From Gryganskiella cystojenkinii (lineage: Eukaryota; Mortierellomycota; Mortierellomycetes; Mortierellales; Mortierellaceae), in assembly GCA_015852425.1 (NCBI GenBank), contig JAAAIG010000726.1, positions 2,299-19,877 of the forward strand: a stretch of DNA of 17,579 bases, written 5' to 3'. The notes below the pieces were generated by a model. The model was not told the origin of the DNA and ran no database searches. It saw only the letters and a program-made list of their open reading frames with translations. Every line of letters begins with the position of its first letter. The stretch's first letter is position 1. Below are positions 1 through 8,187 of this stretch, piece after piece. Made by a program: the position numbers and the translations under genes.

Positions 1-637
1 AAAAAAAAAAAAAAAAAAAGAAGGTTGTGCGCGCGTGATTTGAATGGGGACACAACCAACCACCGACTCGAGTTCGATTGGACCTGTTGGTGGACCGGTC
101 GATGGACCTCGAATGGACTCTTTTCCCAATTCAAAAATTCAAAAGCGCTTTGGGGAGACTGAACATTTCTTTCTTGCCCTCGTTTTTTTCCCCAGTTTAG
201 AGCCAATTCAATCGGAGGCTCATTATTGAATTGACCAGAAAAAATCCCAAAGCAGTGAAGCTGAAGAGGGAAAAGGCACAATGGGAACACAAATATATCA
301 TTTTTTCTTTCTTTTTGCTCCGCCTTTGTCTTTCTCTTGGCTTCTTCGCTGAACAACCCTGCCACCCGGACAACTCTCCTTCCCCATCCTTTTTGCGTAC
401 CGTTGCTCTCCATCGATCATTCAATATCTAATCCTACAGTTCTACCTTGTTCTTTCGCGCACTCTCTCTTACTCTCTTTTTCTCTGCATCCATCTTTCCT
501 TGAATCTGGCATCTGCGAGCAGAACATCTGTCTTCCTTGTCAACGATATCTCCTTAATATCATGATCTCTTTCCATTCGTCCCTATGTTTACATCTGACT
601 TCGTGCATGGCCCTGAAAGAACAACGTGAGGAAAAAA

Positions 638-675
638 GTAAACATAAACAAACATGTAAACAAAAAACATAAACA
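638..675 (+). promoter_or_regulatory. Cluster of four forkhead-like RTAAACA sites
   Basis: GTAAACA at 638-644 and 656-662 and ATAAACA at 644-650 and 669-675 fall within 38 bases, all on the plus strand. RTAAACA is the core bound by forkhead transcription factors in fungi and animals. No gene can be placed next to the cluster, and the surroundings are A-rich, which raises the chance expectation. Confidence 0.4.
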
Positions 676-1078
676 AAGCGATAATTAGGAAAAACAACAA
701 CACGACAACAAGGTCATGGCAAACAGTCAAAAACAAATGCAACTCAGGAAAGACCCTTGATTCCGCGCCTCGTGGCACCGTTGATTTTTTTGTATTTTTT
801 ATCTGTTCTTTTTGTGAATGGCTTTCAAATTCAGGGCCAGAAGTGGGAGGGGGACGAACGGGCTTTCGCACTCCCCCTTTTTTTTTTTGAAAAATACCGC
901 CAGACTCTACGACGTTTCTCCTTCCGTTCCCCGTAACTAATTTTCCGAAATGAGATAAAGCCTTCTTGCACTGGTCCGGAAAAAAATGATCACCTTTCGT
1001 CCTGGGATCTCTCTTTCTTTCGTGTGTCTTGGGTTATTCATAGAACCTTTCTTTTTTCACTGAAATGCGGCGCGGCGC

Positions 1079-1100
1079 GTTGTTGTTGTTGTTGTTGTTG
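1079..1100 (+). repeat. (GTT)7 trinucleotide repeat
   Basis: Seven perfect GTT units directly follow a CGGCGCGGCGCG-like GC-rich stretch. No supported coding frame covers them. It is an ordinary microsatellite. Confidence 0.95.
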
Positions 1101-1593
1101 CTTTGGAACTTTTTGAGGACCAAGCGTCGAAAAAGATAAAGTAGCGGACCGTGTGACCAGTGTTTGGAGAAGACAAAATCGAGGTGATTGCTAAAGGAAC
1201 AAAGTGGAGAAAGGCATTTTTGAATCGAAATTATGCGAAGGAGGCTAATGGCTCAAACTTGAATCATAAGGAAGGTTGAATCGAAAAAAGCAGCGAAGTC
1301 TATGAATTTGAGAGGAAAGAACAGAATGAGAGGGATGAGAGCCGAACTTAGAGTAAAAAGCGAAAGGATTTAACTTGCGGAAGCAGCGAGCGGAAAAAAA
1401 GCTTATTCTGAACTGAGAGCACCGAAATCTCAAAGGAGTGAAAACAAGGCCAATAAAGATCAGGGGAAGGACGACAGAGACAAACTGTGAACGAACCAAA
1501 GGAACGGAACGGACGAGCAGGCTCTCTTGACCCTTGCGACCGCCTTTCGTTCATCCCGCAATTTTGAATTGCCACTTGCTGAAGAACTAGGGT

Positions 1594-1666
1594 CCCACCA
1601 TTGTGGGGTATGCTCTGCTGGGCAGAAGCTTCGTCCTCCCGCCACGCCTCATCTCGCGTGGGGAGG
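1594..1666. other. Three consecutive stable hairpins
   Basis: Stem 1 pairs CCCAC (1594-1598) with GTGGG (1603-1607) over a 4-base loop. Stem 2 pairs GCTCTGC (1612-1618) with GCAGAAGC (1622-1629), one bulged base and a 3-base loop. Stem 3 pairs CCTCC plus CCACGC (1635-1647) with GCGTGG plus GGAGG (1656-1666), 11 pairs with a 2-base bulge and an 8-base loop. The block is more GC-balanced than its surroundings. It could be a structured RNA, a fragment of an old element or chance; no known RNA family is recognised. Confidence 0.35.
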
Positions 1667-1972
1667 TGATCTCGTTATGCAGCGAAACCGGATCAACACA
1701 AGGATTGTCGGCCGTTGAATCTCGTGTTGTTGTGTCTTGGTTCTTTGTTCTCGCATTTATTTATTTTTTGCATCCCCGATGGGCAAGGAAAGGAATGAGC
1801 GTCCTTTTTTTTGTTTTTACTGCCAACAAACAACTACTGTTGGCGCACGCGAAATGTTCGCGTCAATTCTCCGCCTTCCACTTTTTCTCCTTTTTTTGCC
1901 GACTTTGATCGTCGTTTGTCTTGTCTCGAATGCATTAACTGAAATCTTAATACAAGAAAACAAACAGCCAAA

Positions 1973-1993
1973 AACAACAACAACAACAACAAC
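1973..1993 (+). repeat. (AAC)7 trinucleotide repeat
   Basis: Seven perfect AAC units lie in A-rich sequence. Read on either strand it lies in weak open frames with no other support, so I treat it as a noncoding microsatellite. Confidence 0.93.
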
Positions 1994-2075
1994 ACCGCAA
2001 AGGGAAAAGGACACCAACAGTAACAAAATTGTCCGTGAGAGGTTAATTTCGGAAGGCATGGCGACTGCATCCGGA

Positions 2076-2099
2076 TAACCAATCGCTGGCTTAACCAAT
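2076..2099 (+). promoter_or_regulatory. Tandem CCAAT boxes, TAACCAAT twice
   Basis: Identical TAACCAAT octamers lie at 2076-2083 and 2092-2099, 16 bases apart. CCAAT is the target of the fungal HAP/CBC complex (NF-Y). The pair implies a promoter close by, but no firm gene can be placed downstream on either strand. Confidence 0.4.
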
Positions 2100-2578
2100 G
2101 AAAGGATGTGAACATCAAAAAAGAGAAACAGGTGTCTGCTAGGAGACTTCAAACAGCCAAAGAGAACCCGTTTTTGTTAACGACAATAGCCCTTGAGTGG
2201 GACTACAAACAAGATCTGCGAAGCAAAAACCTAACATCACTCACCAACTGAAAATAGGGGGTACTTCTTGTCGCTAACTGGCAGATGTGTTCAGTTGAAC
2301 GACTCTTCAAAAAAAAAAAAGACATGACAAGGCATGAACATGACAAGACAAGAAAAGAAAAGAGCAACGCAAAAGCAAAGAATATCAACTGTATGCTGCT
2401 GTGCAATATCAACGACACGATTATTGACTCTATTGTTGTTTCTTGCGACTGCTCGATGTGGTTGCTGTGAATCTACAGTACTTTGACCCATTGTTCCTGC
2501 ATGACTTCCCATCAGCCTTTTCTTGTTGTCTTCCGTTGAACAAGAGGATGTCACCCTTTTTTTTTTGTGGTTCGTCAC

Positions 2579-2659
2579 TTGACCGCCCGTGCCTGCGTCC
2601 TCCGCTACAATCCAAAAGGCGACATCAAGGACGGAGTTGATCTCTGTCACCGGGTTCAT
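2579..2659 (-). CDS. Weak candidate first exon of a minus-strand gene
   Basis: The minus-strand ATG at 2659 has an A-rich leader (CAAAAAATG) like a fungal start context. It is followed by 27 codons of protein-like sequence (starts MNPVTEINSV, later AFWIVAEDAGTGGQ), then a GTGACG donor at 2578. The nearest usable acceptor (ATGCAG, about 2497) would add only seven codons before a stop. Read without splicing, the frame continues to 2291 through Asn/Lys-rich then Phe-rich sequence. Without a partner exon or homologue, this is a pointer only. Confidence 0.2.
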
Positions 2660-4818
2660 TTTTTGCTCTGTTTTGTTTGTTGTCTTTCGTCTTTGCCAGC
2701 GCGCAGCCACTTCTCATCGTGACAACATTAGATATTACGCTGGAGCAATCATGGAGCGATATGTGGTTCGACGTCAAAAAGGGCTATCAACAATCGAGCT
2801 TCTCGTGCCAAAATGATGAAGATTGCTAAGTGCCCTCTCCGTTTCAATTGTGTAAGACAATGAAATGAAAAAAATTGGATTTTGACTGCTGCGACTCTGC
2901 TAGGGTGCGGCCTACCCCCCTTTCTCCTTCTTTCCCGCTTAGAAAGGAAGTCGCCGACCGAGCCCAGGCCCAAAGGACCTTTTTCACACAAAAAAAAGAC
3001 GACGCAGGGCTCTCCAAAAGAGTTGATCACCCCGCATTTTTGTTTTGTCTTTCTTTTTTTCTTTGTCCAACCCAACCTTTTTTCACAGCCCTCCGAGGAG
3101 AGGGGCGTTATCCAGATTAAAGCATACGCGGGAGGGAAGTAGACGAGCGGGAACCTGCCACCGAGCACTACAACTTTGACAATTGACAAGGGGTGAAGAA
3201 GAGGCCCTTGCGCTTTTTCTTCGATCCTTTCTTGAGAGTCGTTACCCAAAAAAAACACATAATCGCCCTCCACGAAGCCAAGGTTCTGTTTTTTCTTTTT
3301 TGGCTTTGCTTCGCACCTGCAGTTCGGATTGTGAAGTCGACTTCTTGTGGCATGGCGGATGCAGCTTGGAGGTAGAAAGGACAAAATAAAAAGAGAGCCT
3401 GCGAGTTCGTGGCAAGAGGAAGAGAATGAGGGCACAACCTGTTTCTCCTGCCTGTAACCAAGAAAAAAAATTAGCGTGTAGTTTGCTCTTTTTTTTCTTA
3501 CGTTGCTCATCGTTGACGAACTACCCCACACCATGCGCCAATGGTTTGTTTCCATTTAACTTACCCCCCTTGTCTCTTTTGCTTCCCATTCACCTCACCA
3601 ACGGTTCAGTCTACACTTCAATTCGCCCCGCTTTGAGAAAGAACCAAGGAGGAACGAAAGAGTCTCACTTGACTACCTTCCCCCAACCCTCTTCTCCCCG
3701 AGTCCATTGTTTTGGTTAGTCCAAGAATCTTTTCCCTGCCAGCCACCACCCACCCACCCAATTTTCCCCACAAAGTGACCCAGACTTGAAAACTCCTGCA
3801 GTGCTGACGATGTCTGGCCAGGACACTTTTTTTCTTATTCTCCCATACTTTGGTTGCACAAAGTAAGCCTTGCGAGAGTGAGGGATGAGTGGTATACCCG
3901 TATTTTTCGAGCCATTCTCGATCTGGGTTGGCTTGGGCTAAGGATGTCTCAAGACGAGGACCCAAAAAGGAGGGGTCTCTTTGTAGGCTCTTACTCGCAT
4001 CCAAGAAAAAAGACAAGAATAAAGGGCTTTACCTTTTTATTGCCAAAGGTCCCGATCCTTCGTCATGACTATTCAGCACAATTACTCTTGACAAACGCGT
4101 ACTTTACCCAAAACTTGACTATAATACTCTGCCCTGTGATGTATCAATCAGTCATTGTGACAAGGGAGATTGATCGCGTCAAGGATCCGGCTCGGTTTGG
4201 ATAATAGTTATGACAAATATAGTGACTCTGCGGTACTTTCCTTCTCGGAGGATTAGATCCTTCCCCCATGGATCGGGGAATCGAACTTTGAGAGTCCAGT
4301 CGTGCAGAGCCTCAGCCTCGTACTGTAATGTACCGTACATAGTCCTACCACGATATCTTTTGGAACTCCTCTATTTTGTTTTCCCTCGCTTTTATGTAAT
4401 AACGCAGTGCTCGTTTTCTTCTTTCCTGCTCTTCTTCTTGTCATCGTATACTCGAGTCATCGTTGACCTAAGAAAAGTGAAGAGTCATCCATAATCAGAG
4501 TAGTGTTGTGTTTATTTTCTATGCCCACAAGAAGGGGGGAGAAGAGAGTAAAGAGAGAACGATACAAATAAAGGACCCGACTCGTTGTCTTTTGAGTATA
4601 CCCGGCCTTTGCAATACCTCTTTGCCTAATTCTTTCGCTCTCCCATAAGGGGTGTACCTTTCTGGATCGAGCACTGTCCAAGTACCCAGGCACGCCACGT
4701 GAGAAGTCTTGGTAGGACATGCCTTGATTATTTAAAATTGGTTTTCTGGGGTTGTTACGCAATAAGGACAAAGATCAAGTTTGACATTCCAGTGCTCGTA
4801 CGCTATCAAATGACTGAG
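2660..4818. other. Intergenic-looking region without a supported gene
   Basis: Open frames exist on both strands, up to 268 codons on the minus strand at 2749-3555, but their products are dominated by Lys, Phe and Ser runs from poly-A/T and lack domains or conserved motifs. Parts of 3880-4020 and 4560-4730 read somewhat protein-like on the minus strand without starts or splice partners. An E-box CACGTG lies at 4696-4701. Decayed coding DNA is possible but unproven. Confidence 0.5.
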
Positions 4819-5193
4819 CTAGAATACGGGACCGGTCTTCTGCATGTCTCCTTCTCGTAGCCCCCAAGTTGATACATCATCCTTATCATCGCTAGTCATT
4901 CTCTCGTCGCTCTCAGCCTCGTTCCCGCTGTTTGAGAAGAAAAAAGCAGCAAAAGAAAGTTTTCTCAGTTTGTTAGTGCGGATGTCATTGTCACACTGAA
5001 GGGAAAAGGAGAGAATCGTCGTCATACTAGCGAACCATTTTTTTTTTTTTTGTGTTTCGTCACAAAGAACTCTTTTTGGCTTAGAAAGAAAAGATCGCCC
5101 GATGTGCAGCCACGCACAAGTGACACCGGATGGAGAGTAAAAAACAAGCGTACGAGTTGCCCGGTCGGACATGGGGTTGTTGTCTGCATCCAT
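4819..5193 (-). CDS. Weak candidate small ORF, 124 codons
   Basis: The minus-strand frame from the ATG at 5193 is open for 124 residues. Its ends look protein-like: the N-terminal ~35 residues (begins MDADNNPMSDRATRTL) and the acidic C-terminus (contains DDKDDVSTWGL, ends KTGPVF). The middle crosses poly-A and poly-T runs and is Lys/Phe-rich. A 69-base intron of GT...AG form with a perfect CTAAC branch site may be present at about 4928-4996 on this strand, again a multiple of three. I recognise no family. It may be a real small gene with introns or chance. Confidence 0.22.
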   Translation of the reverse strand: MDADNNPMSDRATRTLVFYSPSGVTCAWLHIGRSFLSKPKRVLCDETQKKKKWFASMTTILSFSLQCDNDIRTNKLRKLSFAAFFFSNSGNEAESDERMTSDDKDDVSTWGLREGDMQKTGPVF

Positions 5194-5514
5194 CCCTCTT
5201 GTTTTGTATGTACCCCCGATCCGGTGCAAAACCATTTCCCACAAAAAGACAATGTCCCTTTCCCTTTTTTTGTCTTCCTTATGCGGAGAGTCAAAAAAAG
5301 AAGGATGGGCATGCGAGATCACGTCAACAAGGAACAAGAACGAGAGAAAAAAAGGGCAGGGTAACAAAGAAACGCTTGTCTCGTTCCATGCTGTGTCACA
5401 GAGTTTGTTAACGGTGTTAAAAAGGCTCGCTCGGTTACTGCTTTATCTTTCATGCATGCAAGAAAAAGACAGTCCTCTCCAAGACTCCAGCAGACCATGG
5501 ATCCACCTTTTGCT

Positions 5515-5591
5515 GTAAGTCGTGACAAAAAAACTCAGGCCACAGAAACGAAACGGCATGTCGACTGCACTTTCTTTCTTTCTTTTAACAG
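5515..5591 (+). other. Canonical intron signature upstream of the 5959 gene
   Basis: A textbook GTAAGT donor at 5515 and a polypyrimidine stretch ending TTTTAACAG at 5591 define a possible 77-base intron. A short open frame with two ATGs (5452 and 5498) precedes it. It could be a 5' leader intron of the 5959 gene's transcript, or belong to a small upstream transcript. The TATA-like box lies downstream at 5649, which argues for alternative promoters or for chance. There is no transcript evidence. Confidence 0.35.
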
Positions 5592-5648
5592 TCGACGTTC
5601 TCTCCTCTTTTCCCTCTTCTTCTTTTCTTCTTCAACTTTCTCGACCAC

Positions 5649-5656
5649 TATTTAAG
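5649..5656 (+). promoter_or_regulatory. TATA-like box TATTTAAG
   Basis: TATTTAAG lies about 300 bases before the ATG of the 5959 gene and is followed by a CA-rich stretch of the kind seen at fungal transcript starts. It is a plausible core promoter, with transcription beginning near 5680-5710. The assignment rests on motif and position only. Confidence 0.4.
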
Positions 5657-5834
5657 CAACACTCAAACTAAAATATCCCCACCAACCGCCAACGTCCTCA
5701 ATACATTACCAACAGATACCTTTGTTCGTACTTAAAACACTTAAAGACCTATTAGCTCGTCCACATTCCTCTGCACATACTTTCTCCCACTATTTTGTCT
5801 TACTCTCTTGTTCCTTCTCATCCCTTCATCTTTT

Positions 5835-5837
<3 letters not shown>

Positions 5838-5893
<56 letters not shown>
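5838..5893 (+). repeat. (CT)28 microsatellite in 5' leader
   Basis: A perfect CT dinucleotide run of 28 units sits 65 bases before the ATG of the 5959 gene, inside a pyrimidine-rich leader without ATG. In frame it would read as alternating Ser-Leu, but no ATG precedes it, so it is most likely untranslated. Pyrimidine tracts are common in strong fungal promoters and leaders, and the run length is expected to vary between strains. Confidence 0.95.
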
Positions 5894-5896
<3 letters not shown>

Positions 5897-5958
5897 ACTC
5901 ACTTTTCCTCGTCCACCTCTTTCCCTCATTGATCGTTTCCTCTTACTCGCTCTGCTTC

Positions 5959-6870
5959 ATGTCCTCATCAACGCCTCCCCTGCTTTCACCTTCAACATCA
6001 TCTTCTCCACCTCAATCACCGATGATGGCCTTCTCTCAACCGTGCCGACCAGTCTCGGGTTCGAGTGGTATGACCTCTTATTTTGATCTCATTAAACCCA
6101 TATCCATCCCTGGCAATCATCTTGATCCCTCCACTGCTGCAGGATTCCTAGACCGGGACCCCAACGATGTCTCACCTTTACCTGAGCACCTCCAGTCTTT
6201 CCATGGGACCGGTATCAGCGACGCACGGTTGAAGCAGTTCAACTGGTTACACCCAAAAAACTACAGTGAAGATGGATCCCTTGGCGATGAATATACATTC
6301 TCTCCATATGGCACAAGCGTGTCCTCTCCTCGAGGAGACGAATGGGAAATTGTCGACCCAGGTACGAGAGATGTCATCGAGGTGACAAAAAAAGCTCGAT
6401 TGTATTTTTTTTGCCTCCTTTGCCACCTCTTTTTTGCCACAAAAAAAAGCCTAATCTGTGATGCAATTCTCTCCTTGGCTTTTCTTTCTGTGTCCATGAT
6501 ATCAATAGGTCCAAGAAAGAGCATTGACCAGCTCTGGGACGAGGTCTTTGAATACCAACAGCGGATTAAGCAACTCGAGCGAGCTAGTCTCGCCGAGCAA
6601 CAGTTTGTTCAGAGCCCGGAAGAGATCGACGACCTTGTTCAGTTTAGACTACAAGCTCTCTCTGCCAACAGCAGTTACTCCTCGCCCATGTCCATGGCCA
6701 CCACTGCAAATACTACTGTATCAATAGCAACCACGATAGGCTCCTTGGTCAGTAAGGCAGCAACCACCACGGTGGCATTAACCCAGGTCGACAAGAGTGA
6801 AGTCTATGCGACTCGCAAGGGGTATCGATCCGATCGGGGGTCTGCGCTGAGGTTACTTCAAGCGCTATGA
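5959..6870 (+). CDS. Hypothetical Ser/Pro-rich protein with central coiled coil, two exons
   Basis: Exons 5959-6361 and 6509-6870 give 254 residues. The 147-base phase-1 intron has a GTACGA donor, a CTAAT branch-like site at 6451-6455 and an ATAG acceptor. The joined codon encodes Gly135 and continues into PRKSIDQLWDEV. The ATG at 5959 is the first in this frame, and about 395 bases upstream lack any ATG. Residues 1-37 are Ser/Pro-rich. Residues 40-135 are a more ordered block with LKQFNWLHPKNY, DEYTFSPYGTS and a closing DEWEIVDPG. Residues 138-168 are charged with heptad-like Leu/Ile spacing, probably a coiled coil. Residues 186-225 are Ser/Thr-rich, and the last ~25 are basic. I do not recognise the family; a scaffold or adaptor role would be a guess. 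The intron length is a multiple of three and it has no in-frame stop, so an unspliced reading of the same frame exists. Splicing is preferred because the intron translates to a Phe/Cys/Lys-rich stretch from poly-T and poly-A runs. Confidence 0.78.
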   Translation: MSSSTPPLLSPSTSSSPPQSPMMAFSQPCRPVSGSSGMTSYFDLIKPISIPGNHLDPSTAAGFLDRDPNDVSPLPEHLQSFHGTGISDARLKQFNWLHPKNYSEDGSLGDEYTFSPYGTSVSSPRGDEWEIVDPGTRDVIEVTKKARLYFFCLLCHLFFATKKSLICDAILSLAFLSVSMISIGPRKSIDQLWDEVFEYQQRIKQLERASLAEQQFVQSPEEIDDLVQFRLQALSANSSYSSPMSMATTANTTVSIATTIGSLVSKAATTTVALTQVDKSEVYATRKGYRSDRGSALRLLQAL

Positions 6871-7357
6871 TAAAAATCTAAGTGGTTCCGATCGCTTCCT
6901 TCCCTGTCGATCCACTCTGCTGGTCAGCGTGCGAGAATGAGGAAAGGGTATTCTAGGCAACACAAATCCATAGTAATAACAATTGTAAAACAACCCGCCT
7001 TGTCTGATTTTTCAATTGGTTCAAGTTTGGTCACCTCTGTCTGACTCCATACAGCAGCTTTTTTCTTTTGGCTAATAATGATGTTTGTTTTATGTACATT
7101 ATGGTGTATGTGGAATATTGGTGGCAAAGACAAAGGAACGATAAGAAAGAGAGAAAGGTTGTACGAAAGGTATCGGCAGAAACGAAAGGATAAAACCTAG
7201 GTTCAAGGGGCTGACAAAATATGGTGATAATAGGGGTGAGACTCGATCCTTTTTTTTTTGTTTCGTCATCCTCTCTATTGTGCGCGTTGCTTGTCCATAC
7301 CCCTCCCCTTGTTCAAAAGGAGTTTTTCTAGAGTGATCCTGGGTGTGCGGCGTTTTT
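6871..7357. other. Convergent 3' intergenic region
   Basis: These 487 bases separate the 3' ends of the 5959 gene and the minus-strand membrane-protein gene. The region is A/T-rich with poly-T runs and no AATAAA on the expected strands; AATAAT near 7075 is the closest plus-strand variant. I see no gene here. Confidence 0.7.
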
Positions 7358-7903
7358 TTACTGCTCCTTCTTAGTGGTCTTGTCGTCCTTCTCGATGACT
7401 TGACGCTTGTCACGGCCGATCTTGTAGGTCCAGACGTAAAGGCCACGGGCGAGGGAGGCGGCACCGGCCAGCATTAATCCTTGCTCCATCAGGATGGAAA
7501 TTGGCATCAATTCGGCAACCTTGAGGGCGGCCATCTCGTTGTAGACGGGGAAACCCTGAAGGACGCCGATCATCAAGAGATCCTTGGTGACCGAGACCAA
7601 GGAGAAGACCATGAACAAGTACGAGAAAGGCTCAAAGACATCATCAATGAATGCAAACGAGAATGCGGTCGACTCCAAGATAGCAAGGGCCAAGACACGG
7701 ACAATGTCAACAGCGAGGTATGCGGCATAGAGTTTCAGGGATGACTCGGACGAGTTCTTGAAGGTGTCCATGTACGAGGTAGGATGGGCCTCTGGTGCGA
7801 TCAGGTCAATCTCGGGGAAATGACGGTTGAAGGCGATGGTGGCGCCGTAGACGGCGAGGACGCCGAGGAAGAAATCCTGGTTGACAAACGTGGAGCGGGG
7901 CAT
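7358..7903 (-). CDS. Small multi-spanning membrane protein with C-terminal KKXX signal, unknown function
   Basis: Single-exon minus-strand gene of 181 residues from the ATG at 7903. The frame is open further upstream, but only through a T-rich leader with no ATG, and the chosen start has A at -3. Visible hydrophobic segments lie at about 9-25, 57-85, 92-118 and 132-160, so three to five membrane spans are possible. The sequence between them is well-behaved protein with no low-complexity runs. The tail after residue 160 is hydrophilic and basic and ends KKEQ. Lysines at -3 and -4 match the dilysine (KKXX) signal that returns membrane proteins from Golgi to ER when the C-terminus faces the cytosol. 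I do not recognise the family. ER residence is inferred from this motif only. It converges with the 5959-6870 gene, with a 487-base gap. A TTCCCACAG acceptor-like site 14 bases or so upstream of the ATG could end a 5' leader intron. Confidence 0.8.
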   Translation of the reverse strand: MPRSTFVNQDFFLGVLAVYGATIAFNRHFPEIDLIAPEAHPTSYMDTFKNSSESSLKLYAAYLAVDIVRVLALAILESTAFSFAFIDDVFEPFSYLFMVFSLVSVTKDLLMIGVLQGFPVYNEMAALKVAELMPISILMEQGLMLAGAASLARGLYVWTYKIGRDKRQVIEKDDKTTKKEQ

Positions 7904-8026
7904 AGTTGTTCTTGAAGGCTGTGGGAAGAAGAGATGATAAAAAAAGATGATGATGAAAAGGGGGATGAAAAGAAGAGGAGGAGTGATCAGTGGAAAACAA
8001 GAAAAGAAGTTTGTGTCCCCACAGGG

Positions 8027-8045
8027 CAATCACAGGCTGTGATTG
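8027..8045. promoter_or_regulatory. Palindromic double CCAAT-like element
   Basis: CAATCACAG (8027-8035) and its exact reverse complement CTGTGATTG (8037-8045) flank a single G. With the next base, the minus strand reads CCAATCACAG, a true CCAAT box about 140 bases upstream of the ATG of the 7358-7903 gene; the plus arm has GCAAT instead. It probably belongs to that gene's promoter. Confidence 0.5.
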
Positions 8046-8090
8046 GCCTGATAACAACCCCGGCACCAATGACACGAAGCCACCATGAAT

Positions 8091-8187
8091 ATGGAGTAGT
8101 TTAAGTATTTGCTTGGATACTTTATTACAGATAATAAATCAGATATGGAGTATTCGAGGTATTACTCCATCTACTGGAGTACTGGAG
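8091..8187. repeat. GGAGTA repeat cluster with inverted and tandem copies
   Basis: ATGGAGTA occurs at 8091-8098 and 8145-8152, its exact inverse TACTCCAT at 8163-8170 (10-base spacer), and TACTGGAG twice in tandem at 8172-8187. Five related copies fall within 97 bases, upstream of the minus-strand membrane-protein gene. They look like binding sites for a regulator or the debris of a short repeat. Confidence 0.5.

Larger units (their letters stand above)
1..2290. other. Low-complexity region without a supported gene
   Basis: This stretch opens with a 19-base poly-A run. It is mostly pyrimidine-rich on the plus strand to about 600, then A-rich, then mixed. Open frames are short and rich in Phe, Ser, Lys or Leu, as expected from T/A homopolymers. 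The opening 44-160 has a slightly protein-like frame with a degenerate TGGACC repeat, but no partner exon. Apart from the sites listed separately, I see no gene. Confidence 0.6.

Noticed and set aside
2749..3555. 268-codon minus-strand open frame
   Set aside because: The product is Lys/Phe/Ser-rich from homopolymers, with no domain, no good start context and no splice support.
3618..4204. Overlapping open frames on both strands (132 and 116 codons)
   Set aside because: Both look equally plausible and neither has conserved motifs or a clear start; a short minus-strand stretch near 3900 reads protein-like but is isolated.
4261..4330. tRNA-like 3' part on the minus strand (box-B-like AGTTCGATTCC)
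   Set aside because: The T stem does not pair, no acceptor or D arm can be built, and the nearby inverted repeat TTCCCC/GGGGAA forms a different hairpin. At most a decayed Pol III element.
5722..5958. N-terminal extension of the 5959 gene with Ser-Leu repeats
   Set aside because: The frame is open but has no ATG; the repeat comes from the CT microsatellite.
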